This document shows, in pieces, positions 8,605 to 17,537 of a stretch of DNA of 64,000 nucleotides. The DNA is from Planctomycetota bacterium (GTDB taxonomy: Bacteria; Planctomycetota; UBA1135; GCA-002686595). The notes beneath the pieces are model-generated. The model saw only the letters and a list, made by a program, of their open reading frames with translations, made no database searches and had not been told where the DNA came from. The stretch lies in the NCBI GenBank assembly GCA_002686265.1, contig NZBA01000063.1, positions 82,634-146,633 of the forward strand, given 5' to 3'. A program made the translations under genes and the position numbers. Position 1 is the stretch's first letter; each line of letters begins with the position of its first letter.

Positions 8605-10205
8605 ATGAACTGCAATACAACCTCACGTTCGCATCTCCGAGGAGCGCGGGATCTCGCACTCCGGTGCCTTCCCGCCACGGTCGCTTGCGCCTTGCTCGCG
8701 CAGGTCGGGCTGGGCCAAACCGGCTTCGGACCGCAAGAGGTGATCTCCTTCGACGCTGACGGCTCCTGGGCCGTCTTCTCGGCGGACCTCGACGGGGACG
8801 GGGACCTCGACGTCCTCTCGGCCTCTCGCGACGACGACAAGATCGCGTGGTACGAGAACGTCGGCGCGGGGAGCGGGGTCGGTGGAGGCTCCTTCGGTCC
8901 GCAGCGCATCATCACCTCTTCGGCGGACGACGCGTGGGACGTGTGCGCGGCGGACCTAGACGGGGATGGGGATGCCGACGTGCTCTCGGCGTCCTACAAC
9001 GACAATCTGATCGCCTGGTACGAGACGACGGGACCGGGACCTTCGGTCTCCCGCGGGTGATTTCCAATACCGCCATCGGTGCGACGAGCGTTCACACCAG
9101 CGACCTCGACAGGGACGGAGACTACGACGTCCTGTTCACCACCCTCACCAACAACCGCGTGAGCTGGGCGGCGAATCTCGGCAACGGGCTCTTCGGAGCG
9201 CCGACGGTGATCACGCAGCTGGTTGACTGGCCCCAGAACGTCACCACGGCGGACCTCGACCTCGACGGAGACGCTGACGTCCTGACCGCTTCGCACGGGG
9301 ACGACAAGATCGCCTGGTACGAGAACACGGAGAATGGCTCTGGAATCGTCGGGTTCGGTCCCCAGCGCGTCATTTCCACGGACGCCGACGGGGCCAAGCA
9401 CGTGTCCACGGCGGACCTGGACGGCGATGGAGACTTGGACGTGCTGGCGGCTTCGGACCTCGACGACAAGATCGCGTGGTATGAGAACCAGGGCGGCGGG
9501 AACTTCGGCTTGGAGGAGCTGATCAGCCTCACCGAGGACGGGGCGCGCTGTGTCGAGGGCGAGGACCTCGACAGGGATGGCGACATCGACCTCCTCGCGG
9601 CCGCCTTTCACGCGGGCACGGTCACTTGGTACGAGAACCTGGGCGGCTCCTTCTCTGCGCACCTCATCTCCAGCGATGCACTGAGAGCCAACGATGTGTT
9701 CGCAGCGGACCTCGACGGAGACGGTTTCGCCGACGTTCTCTCGGCCTCGCGGCTGGACAACAAGGTCGCCTGGTACCCGAACACCGGCGGCTGTGTCCCG
9801 CCCACGCATTTCTGCCAGACGAGTCCGAATACGGTGGGGCCGGGGGCGCTGATCGGAAACATCGGCTCCACCAGCCATTCCGCCAATGACTTCGTGCTCA
9901 CCGGGAGCTTCGCACCGGCAAACCAGACGGGGATCTTCTACTACGGCAGCGTCTCGATCTCCGAGCCCTTCGGCGAGGGGATCCGGTGCATCGGTGGCAC
10001 GACCTTCCGCCTGATCCCGGTGTCCATTCTCCCCAGCGGCCGCGCGTCCTTCGCCCTCGACCTGAACCAGCCTCCGGCCAACTCGCCGCCGGGCGAAATC
10101 ACCCCTGGCTCCACTTGGCTGTTCCAGTTCTGGTATCGCGATCCCACCGGAGGTCCGGCGGGGTTCAACTTCACTGGAGGGCTCGAGGTCCGGTTCTGCC
10201 CCTGA
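8605..10205 (+). pseudogene. VCBS/FG-GAP-repeat secreted protein, disrupted by a one-base deletion
   Basis: The start at 8605 is preceded by AGAGGAAG and encodes a signal peptide ending near GLGQ. About seven repeats of roughly 45 residues follow, each with DLDGDGDLDVL (calcium-binding) and DKIAWYENxG; this is the VCBS/FG-GAP propeller type of extracellular protein. The first frame stops at 9060, while the repeats continue one frame back to 10205. Exactly at 9028-9035 the text reads acg acg gg-acc ggg acc, and restoring one base after gg gives an uninterrupted repeat (GTGTFGLPRVIS), so one base appears deleted. The downstream part ends with the QFWYRDP module and final CP shared with other proteins here. 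A real mutation or a homopolymer assembly error would look the same. A GTG at 8575 is an alternative start. Confidence 0.85.
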
Positions 10206-10237
10206 TCGGATTCCACGTAGCGCACCCCGCTCTTCCA

Positions 10238-10270
10238 CGCTCTTCCACGGCTCGTCGCCGTGGGAGAGCG
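10238..10270 (+). terminator. Hairpin downstream of the VCBS gene
   Basis: A 13-bp stem (arms 10238-10250 and 10258-10270, one G-T pair, 7-nt loop) lies 33 bases after the VCBS stop codon. There is no T-run, so it is either a factor-assisted terminator or an mRNA 3' stabiliser. The left arm contains a partly duplicated GCTCTTCCAC (two adjacent copies), so an alternative pairing with the upstream copy is possible. Confidence 0.4.
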
Positions 10271-10348
10271 GGCCCGACCGCTCGCGGACCATCCAGCGCC
10301 GGCATCGGGTGAGGATGACCGCTGGTCTCGGCGGCGGCGGACGACAGA

Positions 10349-11395
10349 ATGGGGGGCATGACCTCGGCCGACGCTCGCGACTCCTCGCCTCCCTCTCCGG
10401 TTCGCGTCTTGGCGGGCGGCGTGCTGATGGGGCTCGCGAATCTGGTGCCCGGTGTGAGCGGCGGGACGATGATCCTGGCGGTGGGGCTCTACGATCGCTT
10501 CATCGCCGCCGTGGCCCAGGTCACCAGCCTACGCCTGAGACGTGACTCCCTGGTCTTCCTGGCCTTGATAGGCGTCGGCTCCGTGGTGGCGATCGTCTCC
10601 TGCTCGGGTGTGGCCGTGGACCTGGTGAGCGAGCGGCGCTGGGCGGCCTACAGCCTGTTCATCGGCATGACCTTGGGCGGGACGCCCGAGCTCGCGCGCG
10701 AGTGCCGGCCCGTGGGCCCGTCGGTCTTGATCGCCTTCGCCGGCGGCTTGGGGCTGATGGCGGGTCTGGCCTGGGGCGTGGGCGACGCGGGCCTGGCGGT
10801 CTCGACGCCCCTGTTGATCGGCGTCGGCGCGTTGGCGGCCTCGAGCATGATTCTGCCGGGAATCAGCGGTTCTTACATTCTGTTGATCTTCGGCGTCTAC
10901 GAGGTCGTGATCGGCTCGCTCAGTGCCCGGAGCTTGCTCGAAGACACGGCGGAGTCCCTGCGCGTCGTCGCACCCGTGGTGCTCGGCTCCGGGGTGGGGA
11001 TCGCGCTCCTGAGCAACCTCCTGCGGCGACTCCTGACCCGCAGCCCGCGACCTTCGCACGCCGTCCTGCTCGGTTTGCTCGTCGGCTCCGTGCTGGGCCT
11101 GTGGCCCTTCCAGGAGCCCCTACACGCCGACCTCGCCCACGGGGGGAGGCGCGAAGTCGTGGAGCGCGTGCTGGCGGGAGCCACGGCGGGGGAGCTTGCT
11201 GAAGAGGGGGTCGCTGGCGTCTCGGAGCAAGTGGCGCAGGAGTGGCGGCAGGACTACGGGACCCTGAGTGTCTCCGAGCGCAAGCGCGCCGCGGCGCGCC
11301 TGCTGCGCTTCGCTCCCGGTGCGGGGCAGATCCTCGGGGCATTGGCTCTGGTCGTCGCGGGCGCGGCCGTGACCCGCGCCCTCGCGGCGCGCTGA
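10349..11395 (+). CDS. DUF368-family (PopT-type) polyprenyl-phosphate translocase
   Basis: 348 residues of integral membrane protein with about nine hydrophobic segments. The two family hallmarks are present: NLVPGVSGGTM near residue 30 and LPGISGSYIL near residue 170, an inverted pair of short motifs. DUF368 members have been identified as undecaprenyl-phosphate flippases (PopT) that return the C55 lipid carrier to the cytoplasmic face for peptidoglycan and surface-glycan synthesis; that function is transferred by family here. An insertion of about 60 hydrophilic residues (residues about 250-310, Glu/Arg/Ala-rich) before the last hydrophobic segment looks unusual. Start: ATG at 10349; ATG at 10358 is equally possible. 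No neighbour belongs to a cell-wall pathway, so context gives no help. Confidence 0.87.
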   Translation: MGGMTSADARDSSPPSPVRVLAGGVLMGLANLVPGVSGGTMILAVGLYDRFIAAVAQVTSLRLRRDSLVFLALIGVGSVVAIVSCSGVAVDLVSERRWAAYSLFIGMTLGGTPELARECRPVGPSVLIAFAGGLGLMAGLAWGVGDAGLAVSTPLLIGVGALAASSMILPGISGSYILLIFGVYEVVIGSLSARSLLEDTAESLRVVAPVVLGSGVGIALLSNLLRRLLTRSPRPSHAVLLGLLVGSVLGLWPFQEPLHADLAHGGRREVVERVLAGATAGELAEEGVAGVSEQVAQEWRQDYGTLSVSERKRAAARLLRFAPGAGQILGALALVVAGAAVTRALAAR

Positions 11396-11598
11396 CGGGG
11401 GCCCCCAGTGCGGGGGGCGCGTCGTGGCACCGCTCGCGGCGGGATCAGGGACGGATGGCGCACGAATCCGCAACCCGTTGCTGGGGGGCGTATAGTGATG
11501 TCTGACCCTGCGGGAGATGCGAGCGCCTGCCCATCGCCGCCTCGGTATGCCCGGACGGCCTCCGTCGGGGTCAGTTCCTCTCAGATGACCGACCGCCC

Positions 11599-13320
11599 AT
11601 GAGCCACACTCCCTCGGACCGAAGCGCGAAGCGACCTCGCGCTCTCACCGTGTGCTGCACGGCCGTCCTGATCTGGACGGGCATCGCGCTCCCTTCGGCG
11701 CCGGCCGTGGGCGCCGGCACTCAGCTGACGGCCGTCCACACCACCCGCGTCGCGGATCCCAAGCTGGACGGCGGAGGCGTCGAGGTCTCGTTCCTGCTCT
11801 CGCCGACCGGAATCAACGAGCGCGTCATCGTCGAGGCCTTGAATCCCCACGGAGTCGTCGTCTGCACCGTGGCCGATGCGCAGATGACGGGTTCGGCCGA
11901 TCCGATCGAGCTCTTCTGGGACGGCCTGAGCGACCAAGGACGCTACCTCGACACCGGCGACTACCAGCTGCGCGTGCGCCTCGCCTCGGGGGCCGCCGCC
12001 GACCTCCTCGCGCCCGTTTCCCTCGTGCGCCTGGGCGTGTGCGAGATCGAGGCCCAGGCGAGCGGGACCGCCGACTACCACCTACCCGAGAACGAGTTCC
12101 AGCTGGTCTACTTCAAGAAGGGCGGCGTGCTCTACAAGTACTACGCAACGCCTGCTATCCACGAGTACGTCTCCCTGGCCCAGGCGGGGGAGGTCTCCGA
12201 CCTGGACCTGGACAACGGTGAGCCGCGCCCGGCGGTCGCGGTCCACACGGCGACCGACGAGCCGGTGCTGTCGGGCTCCGCCTACGAGACACGCTCCTAC
12301 AACTACCCTCTGTGCTACGCCGTCGGCGCGCGCCCGCGCTTCGAGTTCACCTTCGGCGCTACGAGCACCAGTGCGGGAGGCGTGCAGCAAAGTGCCGGCT
12401 ACCCCGTCGGGGGCGTCGAGCTGAGGTTGACCGTCGGGGGCGGGGGAGGAGCGTGGACGGCGCAGTCCGACGCCGTCACGCCCGGAGGAGTGGCCGTGTT
12501 GGTGGGACCGAAGCTGCCCGCTTCCCTCGCGCGGCGCGAGTGGGAACTAGAGCAGGCCTACGAGTACAGCAGCGACGGCGGGGCGAGCTGGAGCGCGGTC
12601 CCCGGCTCTCACACGAGCGTGCACCGCTTCTACACGACCCTCGCCACGCCGCGCTTCACGCAGAACGACAGCGGCCAGCAATACGCGGGCCCCTGGGTCG
12701 AGGTGATCGACTACGTCACCGGCTGGTCGGAAGCCCTCGGGATCGGCGCACGCGATGCCGCGGGCGTCGTCGAGGCGGGCATCCGAGGCTTCTTCGGCCA
12801 GCAGGGGGCCGTTCCGACCTCCCTCGAGGGCGTCATCTACGACGCCTATCCCCAGGGAGGAGACGGCGGCGCCAACCACTACTTCATCAACAACCAGCAC
12901 CGAATCGACCTCTCGGCGCTCTTCGCATCCCACGCCAACGGGGTCTTCGTGAACTGCTCGGACTGCGCCGGGAGCACCTCGACCATGCTGGCGATGATGG
13001 GGATCGAGAATGTGCAGCTCGTGCATCTCGGCTTCATGCAGCTGCGGGCTATTTGGGGCATCGGCACCTCGGGCTACACGACCAACCTGTGGGGGAATGG
13101 CCACTCGTTCAGCTACCACAAGATCATCACGCGCGACGGCGGCGTACACGTCTCCGACGCTTGCATGTGGGTGGACGAGGACGGCAACCCCAACAGCACG
13201 CCGGGCGTGCCCGGCTTCAACAACGACCGCGAGTGGGACGGCCAGCCCGCGGGCTACAACTACTTGTCTTCCTACAACAACACCGGCAAGTCCTTGCAGG
13301 ACCTGCCCAAGATCCGTTGA
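11599..13320 (+). CDS. Secreted protein with FlgD-like Ig domain and possible transglutaminase-like site
   Basis: 573 residues. A signal peptide ends near residue 40 (PAVGAG). Residues about 55-135 resemble a FlgD-type Ig-like domain (IELFWDGLSDQGRYLDTGDY). The middle is beta-rich. The C-terminal third contains NCSDCAGSTSTML, then SFSYHKII, then HVSDACMWVD; Cys, His and Asp in that order and spacing is what transglutaminase-like cysteine proteases use, but overall resemblance is low, so this is an inference. The gene is followed 13 bases later by another secreted protein gene, making a two-gene operon. The start ATG at 11599 overlaps the end of a 34-codon frame that I did not accept as a gene. 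A TATAGT at 11491-11496 might be a promoter -10 element, without a convincing -35. Confidence 0.72.
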   Translation: MSHTPSDRSAKRPRALTVCCTAVLIWTGIALPSAPAVGAGTQLTAVHTTRVADPKLDGGGVEVSFLLSPTGINERVIVEALNPHGVVVCTVADAQMTGSADPIELFWDGLSDQGRYLDTGDYQLRVRLASGAAADLLAPVSLVRLGVCEIEAQASGTADYHLPENEFQLVYFKKGGVLYKYYATPAIHEYVSLAQAGEVSDLDLDNGEPRPAVAVHTATDEPVLSGSAYETRSYNYPLCYAVGARPRFEFTFGATSTSAGGVQQSAGYPVGGVELRLTVGGGGGAWTAQSDAVTPGGVAVLVGPKLPASLARREWELEQAYEYSSDGGASWSAVPGSHTSVHRFYTTLATPRFTQNDSGQQYAGPWVEVIDYVTGWSEALGIGARDAAGVVEAGIRGFFGQQGAVPTSLEGVIYDAYPQGGDGGANHYFINNQHRIDLSALFASHANGVFVNCSDCAGSTSTMLAMMGIENVQLVHLGFMQLRAIWGIGTSGYTTNLWGNGHSFSYHKIITRDGGVHVSDACMWVDEDGNPNSTPGVPGFNNDREWDGQPAGYNYLSSYNNTGKSLQDLPKIR

Positions 13321-13333
13321 AAGGACGTGGGCG

Positions 13334-14212
13334 ATGAGCGCGACGTATCCCCTGATCTTGTTCGTCTGCTCTGTCTCGCTGCTCGCCGGTCGTGCGGCGG
13401 CCGGGCCCGCGCAAGGGGTCGTCGGAGCGAAGGACCCGCGGCTGGCGGAGGTGCGCGCCCTCTATGGGCGTGACCGCTGGCCGAGTGGTTCGCGGCGCGC
13501 GGGATTTGACCTCGGCGCGGCCGTTCTCGAAGGCTACGCTGGCGCTCGGCCCGCGGGTCTCGAGGGCCTGGTCACGCGACGCTTCCAGGGCACGCGAAAG
13601 GGAGATCGGGGTTTCGTCGTGGAGCTGCGCGTCGGCGACACCGTCGCCGAAGCCCAGGAGCAACTTCTTTCCTGGTTGGCGTCGGCCAGCACCCCCGAGC
13701 GCGTGCCCCGCGCCCGCGAACTGGGCGTCGGGGTGGGCGAGCTCGGTTTTGTCGGCCGCTCCCGCTACGGGGACGATCACCCCGAGTGGATCGCCTTCGT
13801 GCGCGGCAACGTCGCCTTGCGCATCGTCGCGCGCGACTTGCGTTCGGCGGGCCGGCCGCGTCTGGGCGCCGTGGCCCGTGCCCTGGACCTTGGAGTTGCC
13901 GCCGGGCGGCTCTTGGAGCCCGACGAGGTCGTCGAGCACCCTCTGATCACCCGCCTGGCATGTGCGCGCGGGCGAGCCGTGGCGGGGGAGCGCCTGCGGA
14001 TAGAAGTCGCCGCCGAGGATCCTCTGGGGGGGATCGTGCGCTTCTTCTGGCACCTCTCGGGCCCGGCGACGGGCTACATGGAGCGCGACGAGCAGGGCGC
14101 CTGGTGGCTCCACACCACCGGCCCCGGCGAGTTGAAGCTGACCGCCGTGGCCGTGGGCTCCGGCGGGACCTTCACCCGCCGGTCCCTGGCGCTGGTGCTG
14201 GAAGACGACTGA
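13334..14212 (+). CDS. Secreted protein of unknown function
   Basis: 292 residues with a clear signal peptide (MSATYPLILFVCSVSLLAGRAAA). The mature protein has an alpha/beta N-terminal part (residues about 30-190, containing WIAFVRGNVALRIV) and a C-terminal beta part (residues about 195-292, FFWHLSGPATGYMERDEQ), which might be Ig-like. No known motif was recognised. An AAGGA sequence (13321-13325) lies at good distance before the ATG at 13334, which fixes the start. Only 13 bases separate it from the upstream transglutaminase-like gene, so the two are probably co-transcribed and may act on, or form, one extracellular assembly. Confidence 0.7.
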   Translation: MSATYPLILFVCSVSLLAGRAAAGPAQGVVGAKDPRLAEVRALYGRDRWPSGSRRAGFDLGAAVLEGYAGARPAGLEGLVTRRFQGTRKGDRGFVVELRVGDTVAEAQEQLLSWLASASTPERVPRARELGVGVGELGFVGRSRYGDDHPEWIAFVRGNVALRIVARDLRSAGRPRLGAVARALDLGVAAGRLLEPDEVVEHPLITRLACARGRAVAGERLRIEVAAEDPLGGIVRFFWHLSGPATGYMERDEQGAWWLHTTGPGELKLTAVAVGSGGTFTRRSLALVLEDD

Positions 14213-14214
14213 GC

Positions 14215-14240
14215 GCCTCCCACGCAGGCCTCCCACGCAG
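14215..14240. repeat. 13-bp perfect tandem duplication
   Basis: GCCTCCCACGCAG occurs twice head to tail (14215-14227 and 14228-14240) immediately after the stop codon of the preceding gene and 14 bases before another tandem duplication. Both sit in the short gap between two convergent genes. Confidence 0.85.
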
Positions 14241-14253
14241 GTAGGGCCGGCGC

Positions 14254-14295
14254 CTAGATCCCGGCCCCCGAGTCCTAGATCCCGGTCCCCGAGTC
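14254..14295. repeat. 21-bp tandem duplication containing a stop codon
   Basis: Two copies of a 21-bp unit (14254-14274 and 14275-14295) differ at one position. On the minus strand each copy reads D-S-G-T/A-G-I-stop. The right-hand copy is the real end of the sulfatase gene; the left-hand copy is a duplicate lying just beyond it. Confidence 0.88.
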
Positions 14296-15621
14296 GATGA
14301 GCCCTGTCATCTTGTTCCGCAGGTAGCGGAATGCACTCAGGTCGGTGGCGTTTGGGGTGCCCCCCTTGAGGAGGTTCACTTGTTCCCAGGGGTCGAGCAC
14401 CAAGTTGTAGAGGGCGTACTTCTTGGTGGGAACCTCGAACCAGATCAGCTTGTAGCGCTCGTTGCGGATCGTGCGCGCGGCGAACTCGTACGGTCCCGGG
14501 CCGTTGGGGTGGAAGATCTCCGAGTAGACCGTCTGGCGCTGGGGCAAGGCGTTCGTTGCCTCGAGGTAGGGGTAGGCGCTGACCGAGTCGAGCTCCACGC
14601 CCGGAAGGCTGGCCTCGGCGTCGATTCCGGCCATGTCGGCGATGGTTGCGAAGAGGTCGACGAGGGAGACAAGGTGGCTCACCTCGCGTCCGGGAACGGC
14701 CACCGACGGCCCCGAGATGATCAGCGGCACGTTGACGCCACCCTCGTAGCAGGTCAGCTTGGCGTGGTCAGGGTCGAATGGCGCGACTGTGCTCTCACTG
14801 GGCGTGCCGTTGTCGCCGGCGAACACGATGTTCGTGCGCTCCAAGGTGTCGCTATCGATGCTGGCCAGCAGGCGCCCGATCTCGGTGTCCATGGCCTCGA
14901 TGTCGGCGCAGAAGTAGGGCCGCGGGTCGATGCGCGGACCGGGGTCGGGCAGCTCGACCGTGAAGAGCTCGTCGGGCGGAGTGTGCAGGGGCGTGTGGGG
15001 CGCGTTGAAGGCTACGTAGCAGATCCAGGGTTCCGGGGCGGTCTCGAGCCACTGTCGGGCTGCCTCGACGGTGCCGACGGTCGCGTAGTGGGTGATGACG
15101 GAGAAGTTCCCGTTCACCCAGGCCGGCCAGAAGTAGTAGTCGTACGGCTCCTTGAAGTTGCCTAGGGTGCCGTTGAAGTGATCGTAGCCGGCGATGTTGG
15201 GCGAGAGGCCGCCGCCGACACTGCCGTTGCCGAGGTGCCACTTGCCGATGGCGGCGTGGCTGTAGCCGAGGTCGTCGTGGAGGTCGAACAACTCGGGCAG
15301 GATCACCTCCGAGGTGGGCAGGGCGTAGCTCGTGGGCGCGAGGCCGAGGGCCATGCCGATCCCGGTTCGGAAGCCGTGTCGTCCGGTCTGGATCGCGGCC
15401 CGCGTCGGGGAGCAGACCGGGTTCGCCCACGTGTTGCGGAAGAGCACGCCGCCCGCGGCCAGGGCGTCGATGTTGGGCGTGGGCGCCAGGTCCTGCCCTT
15501 CGGCGTAGGCTCCGATGTTGTCCACACCCACATCGTCGGCCAGCAGGATCAGGATGTTCTCCTGCGCCGTGGCGGTTCCGGCGATGGCGATGAGGGCGGC
15601 GATCTGGATGTTGGTCTTCAT
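14275..15621 (-). CDS. Secreted sulfatase (type I, formylglycine-dependent)
   Basis: 448 residues. The signal peptide MKTNIQIAALIAIAGTATAQ is followed by NILILLADDVGVDNIG, the metal-binding start of the alkaline-phosphatase-fold sulfatases. The active-site signature CSPTRA at Cys70 (C-x-P-x-R) would be converted to formylglycine by a sulfatase-maturating enzyme, which is not in this window. GKWHLG (about residue 127) and the DNGT metal site are also present. It probably hydrolyses sulfate esters of extracellular or periplasmic polysaccharides. GAGGAA precedes the ATG. Transcribed divergently from another sulfatase across 427 bp, consistent with a shared polysaccharide-degradation role. Its last seven codons including the stop are tandemly duplicated downstream. 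Confidence 0.93.
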   Translation of the reverse strand: MKTNIQIAALIAIAGTATAQENILILLADDVGVDNIGAYAEGQDLAPTPNIDALAAGGVLFRNTWANPVCSPTRAAIQTGRHGFRTGIGMALGLAPTSYALPTSEVILPELFDLHDDLGYSHAAIGKWHLGNGSVGGGLSPNIAGYDHFNGTLGNFKEPYDYYFWPAWVNGNFSVITHYATVGTVEAARQWLETAPEPWICYVAFNAPHTPLHTPPDELFTVELPDPGPRIDPRPYFCADIEAMDTEIGRLLASIDSDTLERTNIVFAGDNGTPSESTVAPFDPDHAKLTCYEGGVNVPLIISGPSVAVPGREVSHLVSLVDLFATIADMAGIDAEASLPGVELDSVSAYPYLEATNALPQRQTVYSEIFHPNGPGPYEFAARTIRNERYKLIWFEVPTKKYALYNLVLDPWEQVNLLKGGTPNATDLSAFRYLRNKMTGLIDSGTGI

Positions 15622-16048
15622 GGCTGGGGGTTCCTCCGCGGGTGGCAGATCCGAGCCGGCTCTCGCCTCCGGCGCGGGAATGGGGAATCCGAATCAGTAT
15701 CTGCGCGTGAAGTGTGCCACGGAATGCCCGTGCTCGCCACGGAACGGACAGTTTCACGCGGTTTCCCCCTACCCAGGCGCCAGGGAGCGGGTGCGGCGGG
15801 CCGTCGCGACCCCCTCAGTCTCGTTGGGGCCTCAGGCTCGGGGCCGGTGCGGTCAGCGGTGGCGCGAAGCCCTCATCCGGCCTCGCTCGAGGCCCCGATC
15901 CGCGGGATTGGGCGAGGGCGGAGCCCGAGTACCACTCATGTCCCCCCCCCGGGGCGCTCGGATGCGCTCGACCGTCGCGGTCGGGCTACCTGGGAGCCGT
16001 GCGACACGCTCTCGCACGTCCGGGGGGCGCGAGTAGGATGCTCCCTCC
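15622..16048. other. 427-bp region between divergent sulfatase genes
   Basis: No convincing gene, RNA or repeat is seen. It must hold the start signals of both sulfatases. It is GC-rich with a run of eight C around 15942-15950; no -10/-35 pair stands out. Confidence 0.5.
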
Positions 16049-17431
16049 ATGAGCATCGCTCTCCTGCTGGGCGGGGCCGCCATCTCTCTGTCCGCGGCGT
16101 CGGCACCGGGGCACGAAGTCACTGGCGATGTGCCGGCGCGTCCCAACCTGCTGCTGTTCGTCTCCGACGACCAGCGCGCCGACCACCTCGGGTGCGCCGG
16201 CCACCCGTTCCTGCGAACACCGACCATCGACCGCCTCGCGAGCGAGGGCGTGCGCTTCGAGAACGCCTTCGTGACCACCGCGATCTGTGCCGCCAGTCGC
16301 GCCAGCCTGTTGACGGCGACCCGCGAGGGGACTCACGGGTTCACCTTCGGCACGCCCGCGCTCTCCCTCGCCCGCGTGCGCGAAGCCTACCCGCGCCTCC
16401 TGCGCGAAGTGGGCTACGAGACGGGGTTCGTCGGCAAGTGGGGGATGCGCCTGGAGCAGGGAGCGCGCGCGCTCCTTCTTGATCACTTCCATGCACTCTC
16501 GCGCACTCCCTACTTCAAGTTGCAGGCTGACGGCGGCGAGCGGCACTTGACGGACCTGACAGCCGAGGGGGCGATCGCCTTCCTCGACGGCTTCGACGGC
16601 GCGGCGCCGTTCTGCCTGACCGTGAGCTTCCATGCTCCGCACGCCGAGGATTCCGACCCGCGGCAGTACTTCTGGCCGCGCGCCCAGGATGGGCTGTACG
16701 AGGAGTGCGCCATCCCGCCGGCGCCGCTCTCGCATCCCTCGGACTTCGAGTCTCTGCCGCGCTTCCTGCGCGAGTCCATGGGCCGTGAGCGTTGGGGCTG
16801 GCGCTTCGACACGACCGCCAAGCGCGAGGCGATGGTGCGCGGGTACTGCCGCATGATCACCGGCGTCGACGCCGCCGTCGCGCGCGTGCTCGCCGCCCTC
16901 GCCCGGCGCGGGTTGGACGAGAACGCGGTGGTGGTTTTCACCAGCGACAACGGCGCCTTCCTCGGCGAGCGCGGCTTGGCGGGCAAGTGGCTGATCTACG
17001 AGGAGTCGATCCGCGTACCCCTGGTTCTCTTCGACCCGCGAGAGGACCGTCCCCTACGCGTGGCGGTCGAGGATGCGACCGTCTTGAACCTCGATATCGC
17101 CCCGACGCTCCTGGACCTGGCCGGAATCGAGGTTCCGGCCTCCTACCAGGGGCGGAGCTTGTTGCCGCTGCTCGCCGGCAGCGCGAAGTCATGGCGCACG
17201 GACTTCCTCTACGAGCACCGCTTCGAGCATCCCGACATCCCTGCCAGCGAGGGCGTGCGCGATGGGCGTTGGACCTATGCTCGCTATCCGGGGCAGCGCC
17301 CGCCGGCCGAACAGCTCTTCGACCGTGCGCGGGATCCACTCCAGGCGCGCAACCTGGCGGCGGACCCCGCGCACGCCGATGTCCTCGGGCGCCTGCGGAG
17401 GCGCTGTGAGCGCCTGCTGGCCGGCCCCTGA
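16049..17431 (+). CDS. Secreted sulfatase (type I, formylglycine-dependent)
   Basis: 460 residues. A short signal peptide (MSIALLLGGAAISLSAASA) precedes NLLLFVSDDQRADHLG, the metal-binding N-terminal strand. The active-site signature is CAASRAS at Cys80 (C-x-A-x-R), the alanine variant of the formylglycine motif. GKWGMR replaces the more common GKWHLG, so the usual His of that loop is missing, and a FTSDNG metal site follows near residue 297. The family removes sulfate groups from sugars or aromatic sulfate esters; the substrate cannot be read from sequence. It faces away from the neighbouring sulfatase, and the two are only about 35 percent alike by eye, so they probably have different substrates. 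Confidence 0.92.
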   Translation: MSIALLLGGAAISLSAASAPGHEVTGDVPARPNLLLFVSDDQRADHLGCAGHPFLRTPTIDRLASEGVRFENAFVTTAICAASRASLLTATREGTHGFTFGTPALSLARVREAYPRLLREVGYETGFVGKWGMRLEQGARALLLDHFHALSRTPYFKLQADGGERHLTDLTAEGAIAFLDGFDGAAPFCLTVSFHAPHAEDSDPRQYFWPRAQDGLYEECAIPPAPLSHPSDFESLPRFLRESMGRERWGWRFDTTAKREAMVRGYCRMITGVDAAVARVLAALARRGLDENAVVVFTSDNGAFLGERGLAGKWLIYEESIRVPLVLFDPREDRPLRVAVEDATVLNLDIAPTLLDLAGIEVPASYQGRSLLPLLAGSAKSWRTDFLYEHRFEHPDIPASEGVRDGRWTYARYPGQRPPAEQLFDRARDPLQARNLAADPAHADVLGRLRRRCERLLAGP

Positions 17432-17537
17432 GCTCGACCGGGCCGGCGCGGTCGGGCCCGCGCCACAGGGCGGTCCGCGGCGAGCCGTGGTCGCCTTGAG
17501 CGCGTGCCGGGGCGCAGTGCCTCAGGCGCGTGGATCC

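Noticed and set aside
11498-11602. 34-codon open frame ending in ATGA overlap with the next gene, possible leader peptide
   Set aside because: Its composition looks random, it has no clear ribosome-binding site, and no attenuator-type hairpins follow.
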